Positions 36,815-47,702 of a DNA stretch of 64,000 nt are shown piece after piece. Position 1 is the first letter of the stretch; each line of letters opens with the position of its first letter. The stretch lies in the NCBI GenBank assembly GCA_013076295.1, contig RQOL01000532.1, positions 1,674,001 to 1,738,000 on the forward strand, read 5' to 3'. A program made the position numbers and the translations under genes. The notes below the pieces were generated by a model. That model did not search any database and was not told the DNA's origin. It worked only from the letters and a program-made list of their open reading frames with translations. Source of the DNA: Sanderia malayensis. Its lineage: Eukaryota > Cnidaria > Scyphozoa > Semaeostomeae > Pelagiidae.

Positions 36815-36965
36815 CCGGGGGCGCTCGCGCTCGCTCGCTTCCTGGATGGGGGCAAGTGAAAAAGACTTAATGTGGTTGGCGCACTTCGTGCGCTGCATTC
36901 GCCTACGCTCATGCCCTTTTCAACCCCACGTACATGGGTTAGCTCGCTGCGCTCGCCTGTGGTTG
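36815..36965. repeat. GC-rich insertion inside the transposon ORF
   Basis: A GC-rich block (GGGGGCGCTCGCGCTCGCTC ... GTGGTTGGCGCACTTCGTGC) with a repeated GTGGTTGGCGCA motif. It interrupts the ORF between DTDVLIL and KKKWYLKYD and has a composition unlike its AT-rich surroundings. Confidence 0.55.
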
Positions 36966-37313
36966 GCGCATTCGAGAAATATTCAGTGAAGAAAAAGTGG
37001 TATCTGAAATATGATGCTGGAAAATTTGGTTCTGAGATTTGTCGGTATTTGCCTGTTGTGCCCTCTCTTTCTGGCTGTGATACCACTTCATATTTTTTCA
37101 AAGCAAGTAAGGTCCAAATAATTAAAAAGCTGTTAAGTGGTTCGTCAAAGTGCGCTTTGCTGCAAAAATTAGACCAAAAACCTAATTTAAGTCAAGATAA
37201 CATCAGAAATGTGATAGAATTCATCAGAACTGTATTTTACAGCGGTAAAGAAAACGAAACCTATGTGCAAACAAGAATACGTTTGTATCAGAAGATGGAT
37301 TTGGAAACATCTA

Positions 37314-37605
37314 CAATCCTTGCCAAAAAGACTTGGAACGGTTGAAAATATTACCAAGTGAAACACAATAAGCGGCCTCTTAGAGCACAAAAAACAAATG
37401 CTTGTCAGGTAACTCTCCACCCCCTCCCCCCCAAAACAATGTTGCTTGTTGCTTGTAAGGCATGTAGCATAGTCGTGGATAGCGATTACCCGCTGAAAAA
37501 TAGGCACAGTGAACAAAGAACAACATTGTATCGGGGGGAGGGGAGAAAAGTTTGCAGAACGGAATGAAAATATTAGCAGCGTTCCAGCATTTCTGGCCAG
37601 GATTG
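37314..37605. mobile_element. Nested 292-bp MITE, CAATCCTTGCCA termini, TA target
   Basis: Left end CAATCCTTGCCAAAAA, right end TTTCTGGCCAGGATTG, flanked by TA (37312-37313 and 37606-37607). The opposite arm has the uninterrupted site with a single TA at 36079-36080, so this is an insertion with a TA duplication, as for Tc1/mariner-type elements. Confidence 0.85.
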
Positions 37606-38536
37606 TAGTTCGATACCGCCAGATTCAGATTCTATTCAAGAGCAATGAACAGAGCAAATTATCAAGCTTATTGTTGGTTGCAAAGCTGTTCAGCCAACAT
37701 TCAGGAGCCTGCTTTTGCGACAAATGGCTGGAAATGGGATGATACTGATTGTATCTTAAAACCAGTATGGTTTAAATGGAAACAATTGCTGCCATCTTTA
37801 CGTAGAAAACGAAAAAAGCCTTCAAAAGATGGAAATTTTTCCGAGGACGCTGATGCTGAATCCACTTACAAAGAAGCAAGTAAAAAAAGAAAAAAAAAAC
37901 GTTTTAAGATACAAAAAAGAGCGTACAATGTATATGATGCCGAGATGGAAGATAACATCATAGAGGAAACAGATCCTGCTTCTGTATCACAGAACAATGA
38001 AAGTAACTGGGAAGTGTCAGATTGTTCATCCATTGATGAATATTTTGAGGAATAGCTATCATAAAATTTTATTAATTAGCTACTAATGGCTGCTACGAGT
38101 AAATTTTGGGCTTCTAACGTACTCAATTCTCTGCTAATAAAGCGTATTTGATGTTTTTGGGCTGCTAATATGGTAGATTTTTTCGTAGAGAGGCTAAATT
38201 TAAGTAAATACAAAAAGATGGGTTGGTTAAAACTGCGAAGGAGCATTAAGTTTAAATGCTAATAACTTTTTATTTGTTGAATAAAACTAAAGGGTGTCAT
38301 GTTAGTTTTTACTCGGTTTGCTGTGCTCTTTCCCATGGTGTGCTCAGAATTGAAATATTTTGAAAAAATTTTTTCACTGACCGCTAATTGCTAATTAGTG
38401 GATCACGTGACAGCAGCTAATTAGAAAAAAATGTCCCAAGTGCCAAAATAACCAGAAACGTGTCCAGATAAAGAATCAGCTTTAAAATTTTCGGTTACCC
38501 AGTTTGCTAGATGGTTGGATTAATTTCCCTGTCTAA

Positions 38537-39978
38537 TTGGCCCAAAACTTTTGTTTTGAAGAAAGTTCTCGAACATGACGCAACTTTCGCGAAATTATTT
38601 GATGATTAACCTCCGAAAAATGTTGTTGCTCCGGTAAATTCTCGATAAGCACATTTTGTTAATTGTGAATTTATTCAAAACTTTGTTCAAAACATTTGGT
38701 GACATGAGTATACAAGATCAAGGAGATTTTTGCCAGCGCTTTCTGTAACTGTGAGACAGAATTGAAATTGACCTGTGTTTTCAAAACACCTGTCGGAAAA
38801 AAGTTGAATAGTGTAAATAGAATTTATTCTGTATAACAGGTTGTTGTTCTTTGAATTCGTCATCAACTTTAGTTTTCTCGTTTCGCGACCTACGAATTAA
38901 GATGTAATATTTTTAATTGTGGGTGAAATATCCCTACGAATGTCTGAACACGTTTTTAAAAAGTGCTGTCAATATCGGCGAATTTGCAAACAAGATTTTA
39001 AACCTATAAAGAATATATACTTTGTTCTATGATGCGTAAAATGGAAAGGAAAGGATCTTGTAAGTATTTTGGAAGCCCCACCTGTTGTGAAAGCGTCGTA
39101 TTTTTGGAGACTAAGTTATGTGACATCTCTCTCGTATTATTGCCAGAAATTTTTGTCACCTTGAATATTATTTGACACGAAAAATAGCTCTAGTGACGAA
39201 AGAAAACTGGATTTTGTTTTTACCGATGACCCGGAAAGTAAATGGACCTCTTTTATGATTATTTAATCCAAAAGTAAATTGTTCTTTGCAAGTATTTCTC
39301 AGAAATATCAGTAGATCACAACTTTGTTTAATCCCTTGCTTCCATTCGAAACAGTCAGAATATATCCGGAAATGTCAATTTCAGTTGGTTTAAGTTGGTT
39401 CAAACTTTTAATTGCTATTTTACTAAAGGTTTGTTTCAAGTTTTTGCCGAGCTTTTTTGTTTAAACAGCCTCTTTCAACACAAAGAACAGTTTCCCAAAA
39501 CCTGTAATAAAAACCTATAAAAATCCCATTCGTCTCACCCCAAAACAGATCTGCTTCAGAAAAACTATAGGATAATTCGATTTGTGGTGGCCTTAGGACC
39601 TTTCGTGGTCGCAAATTTTTATCTAATACCAAAGGAGTTTTTTCAATTACTTTTATTCAAACTGACATTGTTTTGAATTGTATAGTCTTGACCAAATATA
39701 CAAGTTTTCCATTGAAAAGGCGATGACTATGGAAGATTATTGTCCTCCATTGCCAAGCAATTATCAAGAGGCGATTATTTTTGTCCGTAATTTATATTCA
39801 ATTGAGTTTGATGAAAGAAGCCTTATTTATTTGCAAATTAAGGAATGCTCAAATAAAGGCAGAGTTTGAAGCATTTATGGTAAATATATTGAGTTGTCAT
39901 GCGTCTGCTCGCGAGGTGTTTGATTCGAAATAAACAACTTTGAATTGAGGCCTAAGTTTATGTTGTTAAGAGAGAGAC
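38537..39978. other. Non-coding gap before the CM1 gene
   Basis: AT-rich unique-looking sequence. Open frames here (for example 39678-39869) have no splice context or recognisable motif. May be promoter, or intron if the upstream first exon is used. Confidence 0.4.
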
Positions 39979-42138
39979 ATGGAATATTCTATGTTTGGCA
40001 ATACAAGTTTGAATCGCAATAATTCAATATCCAGTTATGGTATGTACATATCGATAATATCAGTGAACAATGTAATGAAGTTGTTTTTATTAGGCCTGGT
40101 AGTCGTTGTCAGTTGAATTTGCGTAAAGCTTCGTATATGGTGCCTAAATCGAGCTAAATTGCATTCACCATGGACGTTTTAAGCAAACGACAATTTAAAA
40201 TTTTTTACGAGCGTATCAGAAAAAACAAGCCAAATGTATGGTCTCTCGAGGAATCGCTTTAAAATTCAATTTATCGTTTATCCCCGGTGCAGATATCGTT
40301 AAGTACTAAGAACAAAGCCTTTCTCTGTTCTGCTTATAAAGCTCAGTTACATACTGTAGGTTATAGTGAAAATCATTTGTTCCATAGGGCTTGGGTGATG
40401 TTGAATAATATGTACTCCATTAAATGCTGTGTATCTTTGTATTGGTAAATGCTCTATAGCTGTATAAACTAGTTAATTCTCTTTTAGATTCAATACAAAG
40501 CCATGGGCTGGCTTTGAAAGATCAAGAGCATGTAAGTTGGGATGCCAGCAAGGCATTCATTTTATTCTAATACCTACTTTGCGTTGATGCTGTGTTGCTT
40601 ATAATATGGATTAAGCTAAACCGGGATTTCCGAAGTTAGATCAGGACTAAGCTGGTCTTTATGCTGACTTCTCGTAATCTTATCCATCTTGCGCATGTAT
40701 CATGTACTCGAACTTATGTTTATACTCGAGCCCATGTCCATGCTCGAACTTATGTTTATACTCGAACCCGAGTTCATAATCGAAATTGTGCTCGTTTCGA
40801 CTTTAATTTTTAATTTGTAATTTTTCAATTTTGTTTGTTTTTACTTTGTCATTACTCATTTGATTTTATTTCGCTTTTAGACGGTGAAGGACTTGAAAAA
40901 AGAAAATTTCGATTTGAAGTTACGATTGTACATGGAACAAAAGAAGAATGAGGTAATTACGTCAACATGTTTTTATTCACCATAAGATTTTCTTTGTGCA
41001 AATACCACCCCACGACGGAACATTCGTTCTTATTCAGGTAATTTCGAAAGATCTCGCTCCACCAGGCTCTATAGGATTGTCACCAGTGAAAATTTACTTT
41101 TTGATTGCCTTTTTCCATATTTTTCAAATGTCTCATCAAGGAATTTTGCCCACTATTCTTGCTGGTTCTTATAAGGTTTAACTGTATATCTCCTTATAAC
41201 GTTGAATCACTTTCTTGCAGTCTTCAGACAGTCGAATTGAAGAATACGAAAGACAAATCTCTGAATTGCTCGACCGATACGAGGAGGCTGCGAAGGAGGC
41301 CGATTCGCTTCAAGTTGATCTGAAAGAGACGCGGTTGAGAGAGAAAATGTTGATTACGAAAAAGAAGCGACTTGAAAGACAGTGCGTTGATCAGAAGGAG
41401 AAAATACACCATTTGTCCAGCGATCTATCTCGAATTCAATCAATGAGCATGCAAGATATATCAGGTTTTCAACAACACAGCACACCACTGAGAAATGCAC
41501 GGTCGGAATACCATCTTGAACCTCATCATGAAGACGAGTCTACTGTTGCTATTGGCGATTATGATGATGACGATGATGATGATGACGATGATTTTCAGCG
41601 TAAGTTTGTCGGCAATGACGACGGCAAACCGTTTTCTCCCGTTCAACCAATGATACGCGAGCAATCCACTGATTCGAACGCCGAGTTCGATTCCGCGTTC
41701 GACGAAGATACGCCACAGGGAAACCAGGTTATTGCCAGAGTACAAAATATTACAATCCACCAGCGAAATAACTCAACGCGAAGTTATAACAACCAGTACA
41801 CTCCAGTAAAGAACTTTTATAATTACGAAATGCCAGATGGACACCCTGTGGCCGCGACACTGCCCCGTACCAATGCCGAGGCTGATAATATTGGAATTGT
41901 TAGACCGAACAATTCAAGAATTGGAATTGATGCTAATATTAATACCTATGTTGTTGCTAATGAGGAAGAACAGACAAAAAAGAAAAAGAAAAAGAAGGGA
42001 TTTATGAAGATCTTTAAAATGTGCAGCGGTGGAAATTCATCAAAGGTAAAACGAAATGCAAGTGTTTATCACAAGACTGGATCCGCACCGAGACCGAGGC
42101 CAATACCGGAAGAGAGGCCCGGTGATTTCCAACTGTAA
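39979..42138 (+). CDS. Short protein with centrosomin CM1-like motif
   Basis: Four exons: 39979-40039, 40488-40531, 40881-40952, 41221-42138; 1095 nt, 364 aa. Residues about 36-52 read TVKDLKKENFDLKLRLY, closely matching the CM1 (Cnn_1N) signature of centrosomin, CDK5RAP2 and myomegalin, which binds and activates the gamma-tubulin ring complex. A predicted coiled coil follows (RIEEYERQISELLDRYEEAA to DLSRIQSMSM), then a low-complexity tail with an uninterrupted Asp run near residue 178, and a Lys-rich C-terminus (KKKKKKKGFMKIFKMCSG) that could bind membranes and be acylated on the Cys. CM1 proteins are usually over 1000 aa; this one is far shorter and lacks long coiled coils. Start chosen by phase: exon 1 ends in phase 1 and exon 2 needs it. 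An alternative first exon may be 34579-34606. Confidence 0.7.
40685..40790. repeat. Short tandem repeat (ACTCGAACTTATGTTTAT)
   Basis: Four to five imperfect units of TACTCGAACTTATGTTTATA / GCTCGAACTTATG in an intron of the CM1 gene. Confidence 0.5.
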
Positions 42139-43350
42139 TTGAGTCTGAGTTCGTCTTTCGGTATCATTTGTCTTGTCAGATTCATGGTTGGCGGTCGGTT
42201 GTCAATTATTTCATTGACGCTTCCGTGCTATGATAATTTCTTAATTAAATCAACAATAAGTGCTTGTAGCGAACCAGCGAATCTCCAAATGACGTTCTCC
42301 GTATAAAACGAAGTGGTTTTTGAGCCGTACCCCTTGTTAGGCCTATTCCTAATTCATGAAAGTTTTGATATTGGTTCGATTAAAGGCTTGTTATATTGAG
42401 ATTCCAATGTGTAAATTTCTTTTGAGCCCCCATCTAGCCAGTAATATCAATTCACAATGATTGCGATGCGTATTTTTTCAGGGGGTTGACTATAATACCG
42501 ATGAGTGTGCCTGCAATTAGCATGCATCTCATGTCAGCCAATTTGTAACCACCCTCGTCAAATCGGTTTACGGGTGTTTAATTAAAATGATAACGACCTA
42601 ATGGTAACAGAGCTTGGTTTTTGATAGTCAGTGCTATTTAGATGTAGTTTTAGTTGTAATTAGCTAATTTTAGGTTTTTATTGCGCAGAGATTAACGATT
42701 GTTGTAGTATGTTTTTCATATTTTGACGTGAGAATGTTGTAGTTTTTAGTATAGTTTTAAGATCACGAACTCTGATATTGATAAATGTTGAAATATGTGT
42801 ATATATTTGAATTTAGTTCGCCGGGAAATTATATATCTGTAATTGTAAGGGTAATGTTGATAATTATATGGCTGAATTTTTCTTTATTTCTACTTCATTG
42901 AATTTTGATGCATGAAGAAACAGAGAAGGTTGAAAACTTTTTGGCTTATTTCGTTGTTGCGTATGATTCTTTTAGTTTTTATAATTAGAATAAAAATGTT
43001 GTGTAATGGATAAGGGAGGGTTAGTCGGAATCGAGCCCGAGACCCTTTAAATTCCTTTGTATTCGAACCCTTCATCTGATCTTTTGTTGCCGTGACGTCA
43101 GGATAACAACTCTCCTGCGTCCCTGTGTGGCTTGGTGATGAATTTCTATGACAACGGCAGTAAAATGGCCACCAAACAACTTGCATTTGCCATTTCAAGT
43201 ACGGACATTGTCGAGGAATTTCTTAATTGATATGGAGATAAAAGTCTAGATAGACATTGCTATATTTTTTTACTTTATTTTTGCTGTTTATGCTCAGACG
43301 TGGTTAATTATCTGCAATAATTGGCGAATTATATATCAATTTTTCGGAAA
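42139..43350. other. Intergenic region, CM1 gene 3' flank to CFAP92-like gene
   Basis: Probable 3'UTR then AT-rich sequence. A 102-codon minus frame at 42890-43198 has no recognisable domain. No RNA gene seen. Confidence 0.5.
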
Positions 43351-46300
43351 ATGGGACGAAGAAGGCCTAAGGAGGAAGGAGAACACGAAGTGACGATTAC
43401 AGTGAACATCGCAAAAGCTTCTTACGTTGGTATGTATATGTCGTGGAAGTTATGCGAAATTGATTAAAAGGCCAATACTGTTCATTTTATAAAAGCAACA
43501 CTATTCGAATAGAATTGTAAATTCGAAGAGAGTAATTAAATTTCGAAATTCGAATGAACACGGACACACCCTGCCCCGCCCACTCTTGCACAAAGCCTTT
43601 GTCTCCCTGGGATTGAGTGATATAAGTTTAATTTCTTTAATTTGTCTAGAATATGACCCAATTGTTGAAAAGCAGCACAAGAAAGGTCAAGGCAAGCCTT
43701 ACGAGCCACCGAAAGCCCAGAATTATTTCCACAGCACGTATAAACTTCTACCAGACGATAAGGAAAGCGTAAAGACTGACGTTGTTACGTATGGTGTTGC
43801 TGCAAAAATCTACACGGATAGCGACTCACGGGTGCTTAGGACTTGGACTGAGAAAGACAAAACATGGGTTGCTTGGACTAACAGGTATATATAAACTATT
43901 AGTGTAATTATTCCAGCCACGTTAAAGTTATATTGATTCAGTTGCGATTTCCTTCGTGCATCTATCTATCTAGCTATCTATCTATCTTTACGCTACTTAC
44001 TGTACATTGCTATTTATTTCTGAAAATTACTTCCAAGAATATGGTAGTTGATCTTTGTCATGCCAACAGCTTTTTCTATTGCTCTATTGTTTAACTCAGG
44101 TTTTCCAATGCCATACTCTATACACTAGCTCATCAACATAATGAAAATTGCTTATTGAGTAGCAATAGTATGGAATAAAAAGTAGTTAGCATTTCGAATA
44201 GCAGGTTTTTACTCAATTTTAGCCACAAAATCAAGGTGACCAAGGACGTTCTGTTGAAGATGTTTAATCATACCCTTGAGTTGAAGATTTGGGATTCGAA
44301 GGACAAAGTCTCGCCAAAGGCACGGTTTGACAGACCAAAGGCTTTCAAATTACCACAACCAAAACCAGGTGAAGAATCAGACATAGAAATGATGAAAAAA
44401 TTAGTCTCAGAGCTAACTGAAAACTCACAAGATGGCTTAACATTGCCAGACGTGGCAACTCGAGGTAAATTAATGCAGCATCTGTTTTGTACACCAGAGT
44501 TTCATTTTCATAAATTCTTTGTTATGTCTCCATGCTGATTGTAGTTTTAGATGCGAACATTAGTAAAGAAGTGAGCTCATTAGAAAAGAAAAAGAAGGTC
44601 CATATTGCAGAACCTGGTCAAAAAGAATCTCACAAGGTAGAAAAATCTATTGATTTTATTGAAAAATACAGTTTCATTTAAATATATAAGAAGTCTTTCA
44701 GTGAACAAATTGGTACTTTATTTTGTTAAACTACGGGTTAATTACAAGTACTGCAAGATATTTCAAAGTTGTTGATTTTTTTATTTTTTTTTATTTTTTT
44801 TGTTTTTTGATTTTTTCTATTTATTTTTTGTTTTTTTGTTTCTTTATTTTTTTTTGCAGCTTGTTATGTATATCAAGGCTTAAAACTTGATAATAACTGA
44901 GCAATCTATTGATGAATAGTCAAACCGTTCTCGGTAATTCCAATGGTTTGTTATTGTTGATAGCGCAATATAATCCCCCCTTACATCGCAGGACAAGCAC
45001 GCTTTGAAGAAAGAAGACCATTACGCCCGCGCAACGGCGACGCCACAGAGCCTCCGCACGCCTTTGAAGTCGATCGAAGAAAACGCGCCAAAAAAGGAAC
45101 CAGACTCAAATGCAACGCAGCAATCAGATGCTCACGCCAGCTCAGTGAAAGTCAAGGTGTTCCTAAAGGACAATAAGGAGCCTGAAATGGGAAAACTAAT
45201 GTTATTGGCATCAAGCGGTATAAGTACAACAGCAGAAGATGATGATTATGATGATGTCGATGCTGATGAATTGCTTGCGAGACAACAAGCTAGTCGCGTG
45301 TCAACCCAGAATGGCAAGCGAAGTAGTGCTTCAAGTAAGACATTGCATTTACACTAAAAGCTCTATTAAGCTCCAGGGGCTTGTTTAGCCTTCGAGGTTC
45401 CGGCTGATTAAAGAGGGGGAGTTAACAGAGAGGAGGGGCATTGTAGAGCTGATATTTCTTCCCAACCTCGTTTCTAATTGTACGCTCACCTTTGCAAGTG
45501 TCTGGACGTGTCTGAGAACTCAATATGACTCTCGGGCTGATAATGATTTCTTTCTTCCCTATGGTGAATTCTATTGACCATTACAGGTGACTTTTCCATG
45601 GAAGCTCAATTGTCTTTTTTCATTGTAAAGGGGAATCACCACCAGGGAATCATAAGGGATTCTTCTCCAGGGAATCCTCCCTCGTTCATTTCTCTTTGTC
45701 TCATTATGGAACGGAATTACTCGTCTATAAGGAACCCCCATCTTGAGGCATAGCTCCTGTTCATTTTCAACGCAATTCGACGCAAGTACCGGGTGTGATT
45801 TGTGTTTATTTCTCTGCCAGCCAAAAGCTCCAAATCAAAGGCGCAGTCGTCTGCTCAGAAGAAGGCTGAAGCCCTCGCAGCGCACATCAAGCACCACGGG
45901 CTCGCTTCCATTCCAGTCAAGTTATCGGCGTTGTTCACCGGAACGAAATTCATAAGCAGCAGATTAGAATCGGCAACTGGAACGGTAGAAGATCTTGTCA
46001 TTTCACTGTCACTAGATGCACCACTCTTATCCGAGCCTCAGAAGAGGGTCTTGAACCCGCTTGTTATCAAAGTATCGAATGCTACCAACATGCCGTCAAA
46101 GCCATTGTCTTATACACAGCTACAAAACAGGTTTGTTTTATTTTTCTTCAGCTCATTGTCACACCCCACTGCCTCTGTCTTGTTCGGGAGCACCTTATTT
46201 GAAGCTAAGGAAGCACCTTTTTTGAAACTAAGCAATTGTTTTGTTTGAAGCTAAGCAGTCGTTCTGTTTGAAGCTATCAAGACACTGTATGCAGCTAAGT

Positions 46301-46916
46301 AGGAGCGTTATCTGTAACTGAGATGGAGCATTTCCTGCATAATAGAGTATCAATGACTTTTTCTTAATTCCCACAGGTGTCTTCCTGCCTTCATCTCGTA
46401 CAAATTCCACACTCAGCCACTTCACAAAAGTAAAGGTCGACGACATACAAAAAAGATCACATTTGACGATATCCACGTCATACTACTCGGAATTGAAGAC
46501 AAAGAGACTCTCTTTGAATTCCTGCAAGGTCCTGCGCTTGTAATCGAGGTTCACGATCGGGACCGCAATCTCATGCTCAAGAAAGAGGCTGCAAGTGTTT
46601 TTGGCCAAAGTGATTACGATAGAATGATATGCAATGCAAGTCGCATCACAAGTAAGCTAGATTCATACATACAGTTAAAGTTACAATCTATACATACATA
46701 CATACACATACATACATACATACATACATACATACATACATACATACATACATACATACATACATACATGCATATGTACATACATACATACATACATATG
46801 TACATACATACATGCATACATACATACATACATATGTACATACATACATACATACATATGTACATACATACATATGTACATACATACATACATACATATG
46901 TACATACATACATGCA

Positions 46917-46947
<31 letters not shown>

Positions 46948-47025
46948 GTACATACATACATACACATACATACATACATATGTACATACATACATACATA
47001 TGTACATACATACATAGATACATAC

Positions 47026-47061
<36 letters not shown>

Positions 47062-47671
47062 GATGTTTACCCACTGTTTCTACAGCAACAACAAAATTGT
47101 TGGCTGTTTGCTCAACAGTGAACAACAAAACAATTCTGTTACCTATAAAAATTCTCAAGACTCGTTGTTAATAAAAATGTTTTTAATCTTTTTTTGAATT
47201 CGAGGGTTTCTCTAGTTTCACGAACTTCTACAGGAAGTTTATTCCATAGAGTAGGACCTGAACAGGAAAATGCCCTCTCGCCATACTGAGTTGCAACCCT
47301 AGGAATTCATACATACATACATACACATACATACATACATATGTACATACATACATACATACATATGTACATACATACATGCATACATACATACATACAT
47401 ACATGCATACATACATACATACACACATACATATATACATACATATGTACATACATACATGCATACATACATACATATGTACATACATACATACATACAT
47501 ATGTACATACATACATACATACATACATACATACATACACATACATACATACATATGTACATACATACATACATACATATGTACATACATACATACATAC
47601 ATACATACATACATACATACATACATACATACATACATACATACATACATACATACACATACATACATACA

Positions 47672-47702
<31 letters not shown>

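Larger units (their letters stand above)
36406..38055 (+). pseudogene. Transposon-type protein with EEADTR and SGCDTT motifs (interrupted)
   Basis: The N-terminal part (36406-about 36815) carries HICNHEEADTRLVLHG and VVVVSKDTDVLIL. The frame is then interrupted by about 150 bp of GC-rich sequence and resumes near 36965 with KKKWYLKYDAGKF, YLPVVPSLSGCDTTSYFFKA and QDNIRNVIEFIRTVFYSGKE. A nested MITE (37314-37605) breaks it again, and the C-terminal WLQSCSANIQEPAFATNGWK, basic and acidic tail follow to 38055. The spaced acidic residues (EEAD, DTD, GCD) recall PIN/flap-nuclease-like proteins found with repeats in cnidarian and other invertebrate genomes; this is from memory and the catalytic claim is an inference. 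Confidence 0.65.
35149..38536. mobile_element. 3.4-kb foldback transposon with ~1.2-kb inverted arms
   Basis: The left arm (35149 to about 36370) begins TTAGACAGGGAAATTAATCC; the right arm (about 37015-38536) is its reverse complement, ending GGATTAATTTCCCTGTCTAA. The arms match closely over their length apart from indels: the left lacks about 44 bp opposite 37130-37175, the right lacks about 27 bp opposite 36310-36340 and carries a 292-bp nested MITE. Each arm encodes the same C-terminal half of a protein, minus strand on the left and plus strand on the right; the N-terminal half is only in the unique centre. No convincing target duplication at the ends. Class not assigned. Confidence 0.85.

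Noticed and set aside
42890..43198. 102-codon minus-strand frame
   Set aside because: No family resemblance and no matching exons; overlaps the upstream region of the CFAP92-like gene.
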